Both the position numbers and the translations under genes were made by a program. A model generated the notes under the pieces. It worked only from the letters and a program-made list of their open reading frames with translations. It was not told the origin of the DNA and made no database searches. From Orbilia blumenaviensis (taxonomy: Eukaryota > Ascomycota > Orbiliomycetes > Orbiliales > Orbiliaceae), in NCBI GenBank assembly GCA_036872755.1, contig JAVHNS010000019.1, positions 186,001-250,000 of the forward strand: a stretch of DNA of 64,000 nucleotides, read 5' to 3'. Positions 11,541-24,259 of this stretch are shown here, piece after piece; the stretch's first letter is position 1, and every line of letters begins with the position of its first letter.

Positions 11541-13175
11541 ATACTTTTTTGTGTGTATCTGTCTGCTCCGGACTAAATACCGAGCGGTATCCTGATAATA
11601 TGTCTGGGAGGGAGAGAGATAGAGATAGAGACAGAGATAGAGATGACTGGAACTGGTTCAGCTGGAGCTACTAAGGAAAGAAGAGAAAGAAGAGTATACG
11701 AGTAGCCCCCCCCTCGGGTTCAGCTTCAGATCTTCAGCTTCTTCACTTTTTTCCCTTTCCCTTTCCCTTCCTTTACTTTTCGACTTGATTGAAAAGACAT
11801 CATCGATTCAGACTTATCCTTCTACTACCACTACCACTCCTCCTCCACTCCTCCCCCTCCTCCTCTTTCCAGAGTGACCGAAACAAAAGGAAAGGTCTTC
11901 GGCGTATCCTTTGCCACTAAACCGTGTACATAGTACAGAACCTATTTCCTTACTGACTTAGTACTTAGTACATACTATATACTGTCACGGATCTGACATC
12001 GGTTGATTGTCTTCCTTTTTTTTTTTTTTTTTTTTTTCCCTCTTCTCGGTTCCCTGACCTGGTTCCTTCCCCATACCCACTCGATACCGCTTCTTTCTTG
12101 CTGGTGGTAGTGTCGCCTCCATAACTTACCTACTTACTTGATCCTTACATCCATCCGCACCGAACCTGCTTACACAATTCCATACATACCTACATACAAC
12201 ATCCAATACGTCCCCCCCAGTGTATCATTCACATCAATTCGCTCTCGACAGGAAAGCAGCAGTGGCACCGATAGATAACAAGATATACTAATACTAAGAC
12301 CAATACCAATACCACTACAAAAAAAAAAAAATACTAATAGCAGTTGGAGGACGACCCTAATTACCTACTTACCTACCTACCTACTTACCTCTTACCACCA
12401 CCCCAGTCACAGACAGACCGACAGAAAACTGAACCCGGAACGTTTAACGTTGTTCCTGTTAATTGTTGTTGTTGTTGTTGCTGTTGGTTGACCGACCGCC
12501 CCAACCTCGCCCGCCCGCTCGCTCCCATCCGCCCATCCACCCATCATTCATTCATTCATCGCCGCTGTTCCTCTTGCATCTGCACTGCACTTGCATTTCG
12601 GATTCCCTGGCGCTGCAGCAGTATGTCCCTCGCAGTCCCTCCCTTCACTGTAATGCTGCCTTCTTAATCCATTAATCAATCTGGTAGACGTCTTGCAATC
12701 AGTCGTTTCATCTTTTTCTAATTTCGGCATCAGCATCCACCCGAGATTTGGTTTCGCTGCACTGGATTGATTGATCAGGATCTCTTGCAACAGCCCATCC
12801 AGCTGCATCAACTGCTAATTTCCCTCCCACTATCTGTTGGCCGACAACTTGCGGATATTTCTGCCTGGATTCTCATCTCAACTGTACAACTTATCACCAT
12901 ATTTCTTATCCTTATCTTTATCCATATACGATACTTGACATACACCCATCTGTCCATCGTAACAATCTAACTGGAGAACCCCCCCCGTCGCAAATAGCGT
13001 CAAATCGAACACATTCAAGCTGATGGTTGATGCGCATTTAACCCCTGTCATATCTTAGCGGCAATGAATACCTTTTCTTCTTGAGGGAACTTCGACTCTA
13101 AAATATATAACTTTCTGGATTTTTCTTGTCTTTTTTCCTTTCTCTACTGAATAATCCGATATTAATTCTAATACT
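11541..13175 (+). promoter_or_regulatory. Promoter and long leader of the amino-acid permease, with short uORFs
   Basis: The 1.6 kb before the permease ATG is rich in pyrimidine runs (T21 near 12018-12038, CT-rich 11740-11880), TACCTAC repeats (12128-12390) and a TTG/GTT run near 12462-12480. These are typical of long fungal leaders. Three short ATG-initiated uORFs can be read: 12623-12667 (14 codons), 13023-13058 (11 codons, MVDAHLTPVIS) and 13064-13084 (6 codons, MNTFSS). The last two lie within 155 nt of the main start, so they would affect scanning if transcribed. The transcription start is not visible, so how much of this is mRNA is unknown. Confidence 0.45.
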
Positions 13176-15947
13176 ATGAGTGCCGACGGGCAGTCTGGCG
13201 ACTTCAACTCGCCGTGGAGAAACAACGCTCCCAGCAATATAAACTGGTCGCGACCGCAGCCTCGTCAACGACATTCTCCAACGAATAGTGGTAACGATAT
13301 TACATCAAATACGACAACACCTGAGGTGGCGCATATGGGATCCGGGGATAATTCCGATAATAGTCGGGTTGGCAGCGGGGCCGGTTTGCTGCAATTCAAG
13401 AATGCATCTTCGACAGGTAGAAGGGGGCATCAACCGGAGTTATCGAGTGACTCGACCACTTCGGGTGGAGGTGGATATTATTTGCCTCAGGACCGGCTTT
13501 TAGAAAACGCTGGCCAGATCCAGAGCAGCAATAGGAAATATATAATGGAGACAACTGCCATTCAAATGGAGGAAGGGGTTGGGCATGGCTCTGGGAAATG
13601 GCCTCGACCGACAGCGCCTGCTCGAGCATATGTTCCAGTCCCTGAAATGTCTCAGATATACTCTGGCGACCATACACAATATATCAACTCCTCGCCGCCG
13701 AAACACAACTTCAACGATCCTGACGATGAATATCAATATGACGTTCAGAAAGCTTATAAGAATGACATATACCACCACCCTCCGAACGTACGGCTCTCGA
13801 CTACTTCTGTTGCCACTGGTGTTATCGACTTTGAAGATGCCCACGATGGGGATCCCGACCGAGTCGGTGCCATTGACGATGATTTTTCTCATTCAACAAC
13901 CTATCCTTTAGATCAGCCTCGCTCTGCTTCTAATCATTCCAACCGACCTACCCGAAGATTTCCTGGGGACCACAACTTCCATCGGTGGAACAAGGGTAGC
14001 GGCGAGATAAACGAAGACCTGCAGCGGCGGCTTGGAGCAAGGCATCTTCAGATGATAGCATTAGGTGGAACCCTCGGTGTCGGACTTTTCTTGGCCAGTG
14101 GTAAGGCACTCAGCGTCGCTGGGCCCTTAGGTGCTCTGATAGGCTATACTTGCATGGGCTTTGTAGTACTCTGTGTGATGCTGAGCTTGGGAGAGATGAC
14201 CGCCCTAATTCCAATTGCCGGGTATGTATTCACCCTTGCTTCTTTTGTGTGACCATGCTGACGTTTATCGTGTGACTTCCAGAGGCATAACCACATATGC
14301 TGGAAGATTTGTTGACGACGCTCTTGGATTTGCTGCTGGTTGGATGTATTGGTTATCCTTTGCTACTGCGTTACCGACGGAAGTAACAGCTGCTTCTATT
14401 CTGATCAGATATTACACGTATGTCTTCCCAACTTCGCTCTGGTAATCCAATAAGGTTAGCTGACAGGGAAGTAGCCCCATCGAAGACGAAAAATATATCG
14501 CCTTATGGATAACCGTATTTTTGGCGATGGTGTTGGCGGTCAATTGCTTCAATGTCCGGGTTTACGGCGAGCTGGAATATTGGTTTGGTTTACTCAAAAT
14601 CATGACAATACTCGGCCTTATAATCTTGATGGTTATCATCAATGCCGGCGGAGCCCCGAACCATGCACCGATTCGTTTCAGGAACTGGGAGTTCCCTAAC
14701 GGGCCGTTTCGACAACATTTTGTAACCTATGATGGCGTAAAACAGTGGAGGGATCAGTTCTTCGAGTATCCGGATATCACTGGACCTGGCGCCAACTTCC
14801 TCGCTACCTGGGGGTCGTTCACGATTGCAGCCTTTTCGTTCCTCGGGACCGAAATTGTGGCAGTCGCCGCTGGCGAAGCTGCGAACTCACGCCAGGCGCT
14901 CCCTTCAGCCGTGCGACGGTTATTTTGGAGAATTGCTATCTTTTACGTCTTGGGGATCTTTGTGGTTGGATTGAATGTCCCGAGCACACATGAGCGCCTA
15001 TTGCAATTCCACGATTCAACGGTGGGGTCTGCTACTGGATCCCAGGCAGGTTTCAGTGCACTTGGATCGAAATCGCCTTGGGTCATCGCTATTATGGAAT
15101 CATCCATTCCGATTCTTCCCGCTATAATCAATGGTATTTTCGTCTTTTGCGCCTGGTCCGCTGGAAATTCTCACCTCTACGCCAGCAGCCGAACATTATA
15201 CGGGCTTTCCTTGGAGGGCAAGGCTCCAAGAATCTTTCGTAGATGCACTGCCAGTGGGGTCCCATATGTTTCGGTGTTGACGAGTACAGCAATCGCCTTG
15301 ACAGCCTATATACAGCTTGCTGGGCCCACTGGACAAATCGTTTTCGATTACCTATTAAAGCTGACCACCACATCTGGTCTAATTGTTTGGGGGTATGTTA
15401 CGCCCTATCTGCGAAAACGCTACCCCTCCCTGAGCCTGCTGACAAGAACTATCTTTTAGAACCTTCTGCCTGGCATTTGTCCGTTTCTACTATGGCATCG
15501 AACAAGCCCGTCATATTGACCGGTTTTCAGACGAATATCCCTACAGGAGTCCGTTCCAACCGTACTTGGCCTGTGAGTGGACATTATATATTCGCCTTTA
15601 AATTTCACAATGCTAATTTACATATCTCAGGGATCGGTCTTTTTTCCACCATTGTCATAGTAATGTTCAATGGTTTTGACTTTTTTCTAACTGGCCGACA
15701 TGATGCCAACGGTGTTCCAATATCCCGAGATGTTGACTTTGCGCCCAATTTTCTCTCGGCGTACCTCAGCGTCTTTGTTTTCTTCGGCTTGTTTTTCTTC
15801 TGGAAATTCTTCAAGAATACTTCCTTGCAGCCTTTAAATCGCATAAACTTTGACACCGGAATGGCCTACGGCAGCGACGAACGAAGAAAGGAAGACGTCT
15901 CGCCGGGCAAACGCGCGCTCCGTTTCGCAATACGCACAATCGGTTAA
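13176..15947 (+). CDS. Amino-acid permease (YAT family) with long Ssy1-like N-terminal tail
   Basis: Exons join(13176..14221, 14283..14417, 14472..15392, 15460..15572, 15631..15947) give 843 residues. The first roughly 280 residues are hydrophilic and low-complexity. The APC-fold core then starts at LQRRLGARHLQMIALGGTLG, with the family motifs GVGLFLASGKAL, AGPLGALIGY and a series of about 12 membrane segments. The C-terminal cytosolic tail is short. The total length and long N-tail resemble the yeast Ssy1 sensor (852 residues) more than ordinary permeases (about 550-600), so a plasma-membrane amino-acid sensor is possible; an ordinary transporter is the alternative. Each intron was placed where the membrane segments stay in frame; the second uses a GGAAG acceptor and is the least certain. 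Its long leader with uORFs suggests translational control. Confidence 0.85.
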
Positions 15948-17751
15948 ACGGCCTCCTCACTACCAGCATTTTTCGCTGTTACTTGCATATAAATATCTTC
16001 CCCCACTCTCGCTCTTTCTTTTTTGCCTTCTACTTTTTTCTTTTTTTTTTACATATACATGTTTACTTTTTACAGTTTACCCTTCAAGATACCCTAACGA
16101 GCGAATTGTATAGCGTGTGCTCTCCTGTTCTCATTCCATTATCTACACTGTCTCATAACCATCTGACCTACTTTGCCTATCTATTTGTACCAACGCGCGA
16201 CTGCACTTGTCGTGCACTTTTTTTCTTCGTTTTTTTCTTATCTGTTTCGGATATTGTTTCATTGGAGCTAGGGTGTTTCGGAAAGGGTTTATATATACGA
16301 CTTGAATCTTTTTGTTAATCCGTCTGCATGCAGTTTCAAAAACGAAAGCTCCTGCTCTTCGAGCGCCGACTCAACCAAAGTACTTGCTTCTTGCTATACC
16401 TTCTTATAATCCCTCCCCCCCTCGCATATGGGTCTACTAATCTATATAGTGACTCTCGCTATATGTCAACCAAGATCCTCATTTTCTTTTTTTACTTTCT
16501 TTTTTTTCTTTTTTCCTTTACATGATGTCCAAGAATTCTACCTTTATCATGTAAAAGGCCAAGCCTCCAAACCACAGCCTTCTAGCAGTGGTTTGTTCTT
16601 GCATCTCGTCAGCCTTTGCTTCACGCTCATTCTACAATTTATACTAAAATACCTACCGCCTGTGAGATACGTACACACTCTATGTCACTGTACCCAGCCC
16701 GGCGGGGAATCACGTTGGCGTTTTATTACTATCACATCCTTCCCCTCATCCTTATTCTGCTTTCCTGTATATGAAATCCCTTCCTATCCAGTACTCGGGT
16801 ATTCCCTAAGGTGCCCGGGCCGGAATCGTGCCGGGCCTTCCCTCTCTTCCTTCCTTCCTCTACAAAAAAAAAAAAAAAAATAGAAAAGGGAAGTAGAGGA
16901 GATATATTATCTATTAGCATATATACACCTAACATCCTTCTCCACAAAAAATATTAATATAAATACAAAATAAAATACAATACAATACAATTGATAATGA
17001 AAACCAGGCACTCTAGTATTAGTGCCTTCTCCCAATTTTTTGTAATCAAAAGAACCGAACCGAAAAAGATAATAAAAAAAAATGATAGTATTAAAAGAAA
17101 GACCAAGCGATGGTGCAATCAACGGTCCAGATCGCCTGACGACGTTCGGTCCCACCCGAACTAACCGGCTTCTTATCGGAACAAAAAAAAAATTCCCATA
17201 TCATGAGGGGTGGTATATATTAAGACATATCAGTATCTTTGTCATTATTATTAATCTAAAGTCTATGTACTAGTCAAAGTAACGATTTTTGTTTTTTTCC
17301 CTTACCCAATGCACCAGTCCCAACCAATGCACTGGACACGTCATTGCAGAACCGCTTTACGCTTTCTATCTTATATCGTATTTTCATTCCTTCTTTTTTT
17401 TCTGCTCTTTTTCCCGAATAAAAAAAAAATGATCCCTTTTTGCACCAATAATATGAGAAGCTAAGAAACGGGTAAAAAAGGAAAGAAGCGTACACGCAAA
17501 ACAACTGGATAAAAAACACATTTTTGAAAAAAAAAAAAAAAATCAGTGAAAAATAGAACAGTGGCCAAGAGAAAAGAGGCAGAAGGGAAAAGTAAAAAGA
17601 GAATCCCAGAGCCTCCTTAATGATATACACCCACCCATAGATTAAACCCCACCGATAACCTGGTAAGAAAAAAAACGGAAAGACGGAAAGAGGGCAAAAA
17701 AAAAAAAAAAAAAACATATATACTTCTTAATTCAAAAGTATATGTAGCACG
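15948..17751. other. Convergent 3' spacer between permease and AIM32-type gene
   Basis: About 1.8 kb between two converging genes. It is dominated by T-rich tracts on the left (16010-16060, 16200-16240, 16480-16520) and A-rich tracts on the right (16865-16880, 17527-17542, 17695-17715). ORFs here are poly-Phe/Lys translations of these tracts. No gene is supportable. Confidence 0.5.
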
Positions 17752-19189
17752 TTACCAGCTTGTAACCCCTCTCGCTCGATCAAAGCCTGCTCTAATCTTG
17801 TCCGGCTGCACCTTCCCCTCCAACACAGTCCACTTCACGATTGCTTCAACATCATTCGGCCGCACCCTCGCCAGCCAGATACCCTGTCCAGCCTTCTTCC
17901 TGTAGATGATCATATTGGCACTCCATTTATGCCCACCAACGTGATTTATGAAGAAAATTCCCACCCCGCCAGGTCTGTAATCATCCAGGTCACGGTAGAG
18001 ACCTAATGGTTGGAGGTGACGTCGTAATTCCTTCGCAATCAATGGTGCAGATTGACCACAGCGGGCTGAAAGAAGGCGAGGAAAAAGAGATTGAGTTAGC
18101 ACCTTGTGTAACATCTCAGGGATAATGGAAAAATTAAGTGATAAGGGTTAATAACCGGGGGTAGGGGCATACCATCACGATGCTTATGCGAGCAAAGTAA
18201 AATTAAATAGTCATGTGGACATTCGTACGATTTTAGATAGGAAGATGCAGCCAGGTCCGCGGCTGTAGGGCAGGACGTAGCACTAATCGTCAGGGTTGCC
18301 AATTCCTCTGACTGAGTGGTTCCATCGTCACTGACGGTGTCATACGCCATATCGTCGGCCTCTGCATGCTGCCGTTCGGGTGTAGCATTAAATGCGGAAT
18401 CGTATTTGGCTTCTTTTGTGGCGCATTCTGGCATACCCAATGGATCCAAAGGTGTGGTAGTAGTCGGACCGGGACTGATGAACTTGTCGATAAGCTCCTG
18501 CACGTCGTCCGGGGTTACCATTTCAACCTGGGTCCAGGATGGCAAAATTACGCATGTTGTCGGCTTCGTGCTTTCGGTATAGTACTCTGGAGGCGGGCAC
18601 ATGTTTGAGGCGGAGACTTTCAGCTTCTGCAGAGTTTGGTTAGACTGGGCTCCTCCTTCCTGCATCTTTCCCCGCAAAGTGTGGCATTTACTGACCCCAT
18701 TGGTAGGCTTCTTGGCCTTGCTAATGGCCTCCATAATGGAGCCCTTCTCGTCACTACACAAATGAGTTTTCGTCTTAGTAAATTTTACGTAGTAAGTAGT
18801 ATGATGGGATCATAGCAAACCTACCTCACATCCCGAACCCAGTCCGACTTTCCAGTTGCAACTATTAGGTGTGTAGCCCACTCGTCGCTAGTATTCCATA
18901 AATCGGACCCTTCCTCTATCTTAAAACTGGCAGGGTATTTTATGGTACAGCTGTGGCATTCCTGGTCACAATTGGCTGGGATTGTCTCGAAAAGGTTGTC
19001 CTTTGTAATGGTAGACTTTTGGTGTCCGTGTGTAAAAGTTCTAACGAGTCGTCTGAGCATTGTTGGGGTGCGGGTTTCCGAAGACCTCGGCGTAAAACGT
19101 GGGAAAGGCAGAAATCGTGACTGGAACGTGTGATTTTTCGTGAGTCTAGCGGACGATAATTGTATGCTGAACGAGGGTCTTGGTGGCAA
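17752..19189 (-). CDS. AIM32: Sucrase/ferredoxin-like [2Fe-2S] protein, AIM32/Apd1 type
   Basis: Exons complement(17752..18065, 18173..18753, 18825..19189) give 419 residues. The N-terminus is basic and Ser/Arg-rich without early acidic residues, suiting mitochondrial import; a second in-frame ATG at 19063 (MLRRLVRTFTHG) is an equally good start. The C-terminal thioredoxin-like ferredoxin domain is clear. Splicing exons 2 and 3 creates CSHKHRDARCG, a C-x8-C pair (about C309 and C318). HVGGHKWSANMIIY then supplies an H-x3-H pair (about H357 and H361). This Cys2/His2 pattern is the one known for Apd1-type [2Fe-2S] clusters, so the cluster site looks intact. Yeast relatives act in redox homeostasis, AIM32 in mitochondria and Apd1 in the cytosol. 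The residue pattern rebuilt exactly across the intron is strong support for the model. Confidence 0.88.
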
Positions 19190-20552
19190 ATAAGTTGATA
19201 AATTTTATTTTCTCAAGCAATAAGGTAGAATCTTTTGTAAAAATAAATAAATGGGATATAAAAATAAAAATTAATAGAGGGAGAGGAATAAAAGAAAAAT
19301 CGTTGCTGGCATGAGAATTTGACGGTCAGAGAGGAGCTGAAAGCACTGGGTGACAAGTGATAACTTACGCAAAGTAGCAGTAAGAAGTAGATATACTTTT
19401 CGACTGGTTGAGGTACTTTTGTCTAATAAGATGTATAAACCTATAGGTGGTTCCCGCAGGAAGGAAAGGAAGGTAAGGAAAGGGAATTCGAAGGAAAATG
19501 CTCTTGTGCACGAAGGAGATAGAGAGAAGGAGTGAGCAATTGTATACAGGGGAAGAGAGCCAGCGGGGCAAATAATAACTTTTATCTATCAGGGGATATA
19601 TTTTGGCTCGGGAAAAAAAAAAAGAGAAAAAAAAAAAAAAAAAAGGATGGGTAGCAAGCAAGATTGTGCAAATGCAAGAGGATGAAGTATATTTAATTAA
19701 TTATCCTGAGTGCTCCGACGAGAGCCTTGGATAGGACGAGGAATGGAAACCCAGATTGGGTGCAGGGCGGAGGCTGCAGCAGGACGGATTAGTCGAATGT
19801 AAAAATGCAATGCAGGCCAGACAGAACTTGGCGATTGCGAGCTCGCACCCGGAGAGTTATATTCGCTCACTCCCAGCCGGGTTTGAGAAAGGATGGAGGA
19901 GATTGAAACGAAGACTGAAAAGACGAACGATGGAAGACGCAATACAGATGGTGATGGTATGAAGTTGAAGTTGAAGGAAGATGAAGAAAGTTGGAGAGAA
20001 TCGAAGGAGGACAGTTGAATTAATACTGGAACAGGGGGATTAGACTAGCTACGTAGGTATATGTCAGTAGTCGGGTATTCAGGTTGCTAACCCAGTTACT
20101 AATTACACATGTCGACTGATCATCGTCTGAATAATAAATATTTTTTTCTCTGTCTGAAATTTTCTTTAAAGAAGAGAAGGAAAAAAAAAAAACAAAAAAA
20201 AAAAGGACCCGGCTTTGGGAGGCCGAGTCTGCGCACTCTCGGATCTGATAACTTTATTACAGCCTGGTTGCATGGTTGTCTGCGTTCCTGGGTTCACCCT
20301 CGGTCGCACGAAAACAACTCAGAAAAAAGGGATACCACCGCCCGACGTCCGGCTTGGCGTCCGGCTGTAGTCTCAACCCCCGGCTATTCTGCGTATATCC
20401 GAATCTGATAATAGTGCTCGGCATCGGCTCTCGGCGTTACTTTGGGTAATTTCCAACGTCAACATTACATACCTATGCGTACTTCACCTCCCATAGCCCG
20501 TTTGAAACCGTGGCATCGTGACACATAAATATACCGAAGACGCCTAGCATCG

Positions 20553-20590
<38 letters not shown>

Positions 20591-20660
20591 TAACAATTGC
20601 TAACTCTTTTCCTTATCTCTCTTACGAGAATAGCGTGTATGTTCCGTCACTATAGTACAG
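19190..20660. other. Intergenic spacer, AIM32-type 5' side to DUF1772-like 3' side
   Basis: About 1.5 kb. It holds the AIM32-type promoter, A-rich tracts at 19612-19645 and 20178-20205, and a T31 run at 20559-20589 beside the next gene's 3' end. Short ORFs are unconvincing. No gene is supportable. Confidence 0.5.
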
Positions 20661-21270
20661 TTAAAGGTAGTAGACTTCGACAACTGCAGCAAGAACAAAT
20701 CCACTAAGCACGAGCCATCCCTTTGTCGCCTCTCCGCCAACCCAAGTCATCATATCATTGTGAACAATCCCATCGTCCACAACAGACAGACCCAGTTGTT
20801 TTTCTTCGTCGATTTCCACCGCCTGTCCAGCTGCCGTCAAAGATTTAGTTGCCCTCGACAACTTGAAGTACGAATATGGCAAGGTAAACGTGACAGTTGT
20901 CGCAGCGACTCCTAGCAGTGTTGTAGGGTTGATCCAGTCTTCGGGGTGGGAAGGCGCTTGGATAGCTGCATAGATCAAGGATATGGCGGACGGGAAGACA
21001 GTACGATTAAGGAGAGCTTGAGAGCGGCTTGAGGTTTCCTTAAATGCGACTACCTTTCCGCTGGCATCCTTGGTCCTGAGCAGGCCCGGCATGGAAAAGT
21101 ATGCCGTGGAAAGGAAGACGCCTATAAATTTAATACATCAGTATCACAGCGCCATGAGTGATATAACTATTAGTGGAAGGGCTTTTCGTCGCACCTGAGG
21201 CGAAACCCGTTCCTAGCAGGCCAATCAACCGGCAGGCCAGGTATCCCGAATTCGTATCTGTGGAAGACAT
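20661..21270 (-). CDS. Small multi-pass membrane protein, DUF1772-like
   Basis: Exons complement(20661..21121, 21195..21270) give 178 residues. The start MSSTDTNSGYLACRLIGLLG leads into a hydrophobic segment. A 73-nt intron (GTGCGA...TTTATAG) restores the frame into VFLSTAYFSMPGLLRTK. Hydrophobic stretches near residues 10-35, 67-80, 92-112 and 158-178 suggest four membrane spans with a charged loop between the third and fourth. Size and topology, with a small first span, a loop containing a proline-leucine pair and a C-terminal span, resemble the DUF1772 / anthrone-oxygenase-like superfamily, but I see no decisive catalytic motif. No secondary-metabolite genes lie nearby, so a polyketide role is not supported by context. 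It could equally be an uncharacterised fungal membrane protein. Confidence 0.72.
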
Positions 21271-22239
21271 TTTTTTTGTCGATATGTATTACCGTTTAAT
21301 GTTATGGCGCTCTTTTTGAAGAAAATCTATCCCAGGAATTATGAAGAATGGTAGTCGAGTGTCAGGTGTAACTACAAAGAATATATGAAGCTCCCCCATA
21401 TATGGTAAAGAATGAATGTGTTTTGTCCATGACGTAATTGCGAGTAATGCCCAACCCCCCTGCATCCGGCCCTAAGACGGCGTGGTTGCTATGTTGCTTA
21501 CTATTGCAAAGGGATTGGGCAGTATGGTGGAAATTTACCATAAATAAAAAAAAAAAAAGACCTGCCTATCAGTCTATATACATGAAGTAGAACATGTTCA
21601 TTGCAAACGCCCCTCCTCTTCTCCCCCTTCATCCCACCTCCCACCTTTTCTTCCGCGGGGCGACAGGTATGCATAACTTCGATCAGAAGTACTTCGGCAT
21701 CACTGAATACCTAGAAACAGACAGGAAGTTGTTCGATATCGGGGACATCCTAGCACCGGGTCTTCGAGTTACGAATCAAGAAGAGTTTTAGAGACACGGG
21801 AAGGATCGCAACAAGCGACAGGGAAATTGGAGAAGAGATATAAGTAACAAATACTTTAGGCGGAAGAGTAAAATATAAAAGGCAGTAAGAGGAATAGACC
21901 TAGGGGTAGGAATAAGTAGAAGAAGACAAGTAGAAAAAAAAGAGGAGGAGAATAGAAAACGAATCGCAGGATTAGACACTGAAAACAAAGCTAGAGGTAT
22001 ATGAAAAATGGACGAAAAGAAAACTCGAACGGAGGGATTCTTGCAGAGGGAATCAGTCGAACGCCAAAGCAAAACATTACGGGAATCTCCTTTTTAAAAA
22101 ACACAGCATCATTCTCTTAAATTCGATATTGAGAAAACAAGTAGGTTGTGATACGAGAATGATGATCACCCCCTCAACCCATGGAAATGGGACGATCGTG
22201 AACGGCACCATGCATGGCATCATGCTGAATGATAAAACC
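21271..22239. other. Intergenic spacer
   Basis: This 969-base spacer contains the DUF1772-like promoter and the epsin 3' flank. The right half (21780-22080) is purine-rich on the plus strand. A 65-codon plus-strand ORF at 21594-21791 has no recognisable feature and is not called. Confidence 0.45.
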
Positions 22240-24259
22240 CTAGAAGTCAATTAGGTTGGTCGATTGATGCTGCTGCTGCTGCTGCTGTTGCGGCTGCTGC
22301 CCCGGGAAGCCACCGTATGGGTTAACTTGCCCAAAGCCATTGATCCCAGCAGGACCAGTTGCGGCGGGCATCATTCGATTCTGTTGAGGAAACTGCTGCT
22401 GGGGGACACCGGTAAACTGGCTGTTCAAGAAAGGGTTGTTTCCCGTGACTTGAGCTCCCAACCCAGTACGCCCAGTACCCGCTGAATTAACAAATGTACC
22501 TGGGGCAGTATGCTGGGCCGGAATTCGTAGGTTCCCAATGTTACCAAAGGTATCCTGTCCCGATTCATTCCCAGTAGCCAATAGGGCGTTAAGCTGCGCG
22601 TGTTTTTGGTCTGCCGCACTAGGTTGTTGCTGGAAAGCAGAGGGATACCCAGAAGTCTGGTTCTGCTGGAGCTGGGAAAGGGTCGGTTGAGCGGTTCTTT
22701 GTGGGGAAATATTGTTGAAGCCATTACTCTGCGCCGGTGGGGATGTAAATTGAGCAAACGGGTTATTCGAGCCCGTAGGCATGGGCTTGAGAGCTTCGGG
22801 CTGTGGCTGGAGGCCCAGCGGGCTATTTCCGTAAGGGTTGCTGGTGTCAGGTGTGAGGAAGCCGGTAGCCTGTGGGTTGAAACCGGCAGCGGCGAATGGG
22901 TTGCTGGCACCAAATGCGGTCTGTTGGGGTTGTATGGTGTTTTGCGGTTGTATGGTGTTTTGTGGCTGCAAAAAGACGGCCTGCTGCTGCTGTGGTTGCT
23001 GCTGTGGTTGCTGGGCCTGTTGGTCGAAGCCTGTTGGTTGGGGAAACTGAGAGGGGACGCCCCAGCCAGTGGCAACCGGACCTTGGACGTAGCCTCCCGG
23101 CTGCTGGCCATACTGGGACTGGTCCAATCCTGGCTGCTGAGAGTAGATGTTCGAGAGAAATGCGGTTGGCTGTGACTGAATGGGGTTTCCGAAGAGGTCT
23201 ACAGCCTGACCTTGCTGCCAGTTCTGCTGCGGAAGCTGCTGGGAGGGTTGAGTCTGTGTCGGCGTGGGGTTTTCGTCGAAAATGGTGCTCTCATTGGTCT
23301 GCTCTAGCTCCCTCTGGCGCTGCTCCTCTTCCTCCTTGCTCAACCTGATAGCCTTTTCGAGGTCGTCATCCTCTGCTTCGTTGCTCCTGGTTCGTTTCTT
23401 GGCTGCCTCTTCCTCTGCTAGGTTCTTACTCGCCTCTATTGCGAGGCGATATTCGAGGTCTTCATCGTCATTCCTCGCCGGTCGTTGCTGACGACGACGA
23501 GCGTTCTGCTGCTGTGAATGTTCCTTCGGGTGGTGAGAACCTTCGGATGAGATACCTTCGTCCAAACCAGCGACACGGGCCTTCCAGGACTTTCTATCCT
23601 TCCGCTCGTTTCTGAGACGCTCTTCGTCCAGTATTAAGCCAGTAAGCTCTTTAGCCGCTATTCTGACTGTTGAATCCCAAAAACACCACAAGTGTCAGCA
23701 CAGGAGCAGGAGATATATAGGAGTCCGGCTGGTCACGTACCATTCAAGCCCTGGTCCTTTCCTTCCTCGTCAATATACTGAAACTCGCGGAGGGTCTTGA
23801 TAATATAGATATTATCCTTAGCCCAAACGACAACGTGAGCTGAACCTTCGTGCAGACAATAGTCCAGAACCTTCAAGGCTTTCAGGACATGTCTCCAGTT
23901 CTTCCCTTTGTCATTCAGCCTCCGATCCAACATTTCCATAATCTCGAAGAAGTCGTGATTACTATCACAGCGGTCAGTCAAAAGTCAGTCCGAATACGAA
24001 GGATATCGACCGGGTAAACTGACGTATCAAACGTCATCCTAGCGATTTCGCTCATTTCAGTGCCCGTAGGGCCCCATGGATCATTACTGGTGGCTAGATG
24101 ACGGAAGGGAGGTCATGTTAGCAAAGGGTAAAGGGGAAAGGGGGAGCAGATATCGATCCGAGAACGTCAGACAGGGACAGACGAACCATTGCGAACTTTG
24201 ATCTGGGTATTCGAGTAGCCCTTAGTGACGTTTTTTATTTCTCTTACGATCTTCGACAT
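22240..24259 (-). CDS. ENT1: Epsin (ENTH-domain endocytic adaptor, Ent1/Ent2 type)
   Basis: Exons complement(22240..23666, 23741..23961, 24024..24093, 24187..24259) give 596 residues. The ENTH domain spans about residues 1-145: it starts MSKIVREIKNVTKGYSNTQI, continues ATSNDPWGPTG, then FFEIMEMLDRRLNDKGKNWR and YCLHEGSAHVVVWAKDNIY. Two ubiquitin-interacting motifs follow, DLEYRLAIEAS (about 190) and DLEKAIRLSKEE (about 222). The rest is Gln-rich with at least three NPF tripeptides, which bind EH-domain proteins, and it ends NLIDF, a clathrin-box-like terminus. Epsin binds PI(4,5)P2, ubiquitinated cargo, EH proteins and clathrin in endocytic coats at the plasma membrane. All four splices restore the conserved ENTH sequence. 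The CAG/CTG runs in this gene encode polyglutamine and are not separate repeats. Confidence 0.95.

Noticed and set aside
22425..23111. 228-codon out-of-frame ORF inside epsin
   Set aside because: It is a same-strand shadow of the Gln/Pro-rich tail, giving Ser/Pro/Arg low complexity.
20661..24259. Secondary-metabolite cluster around the DUF1772-like gene
   Set aside because: Neighbours are epsin and an AIM32-type protein; there is no synthase, P450 or regulator nearby.
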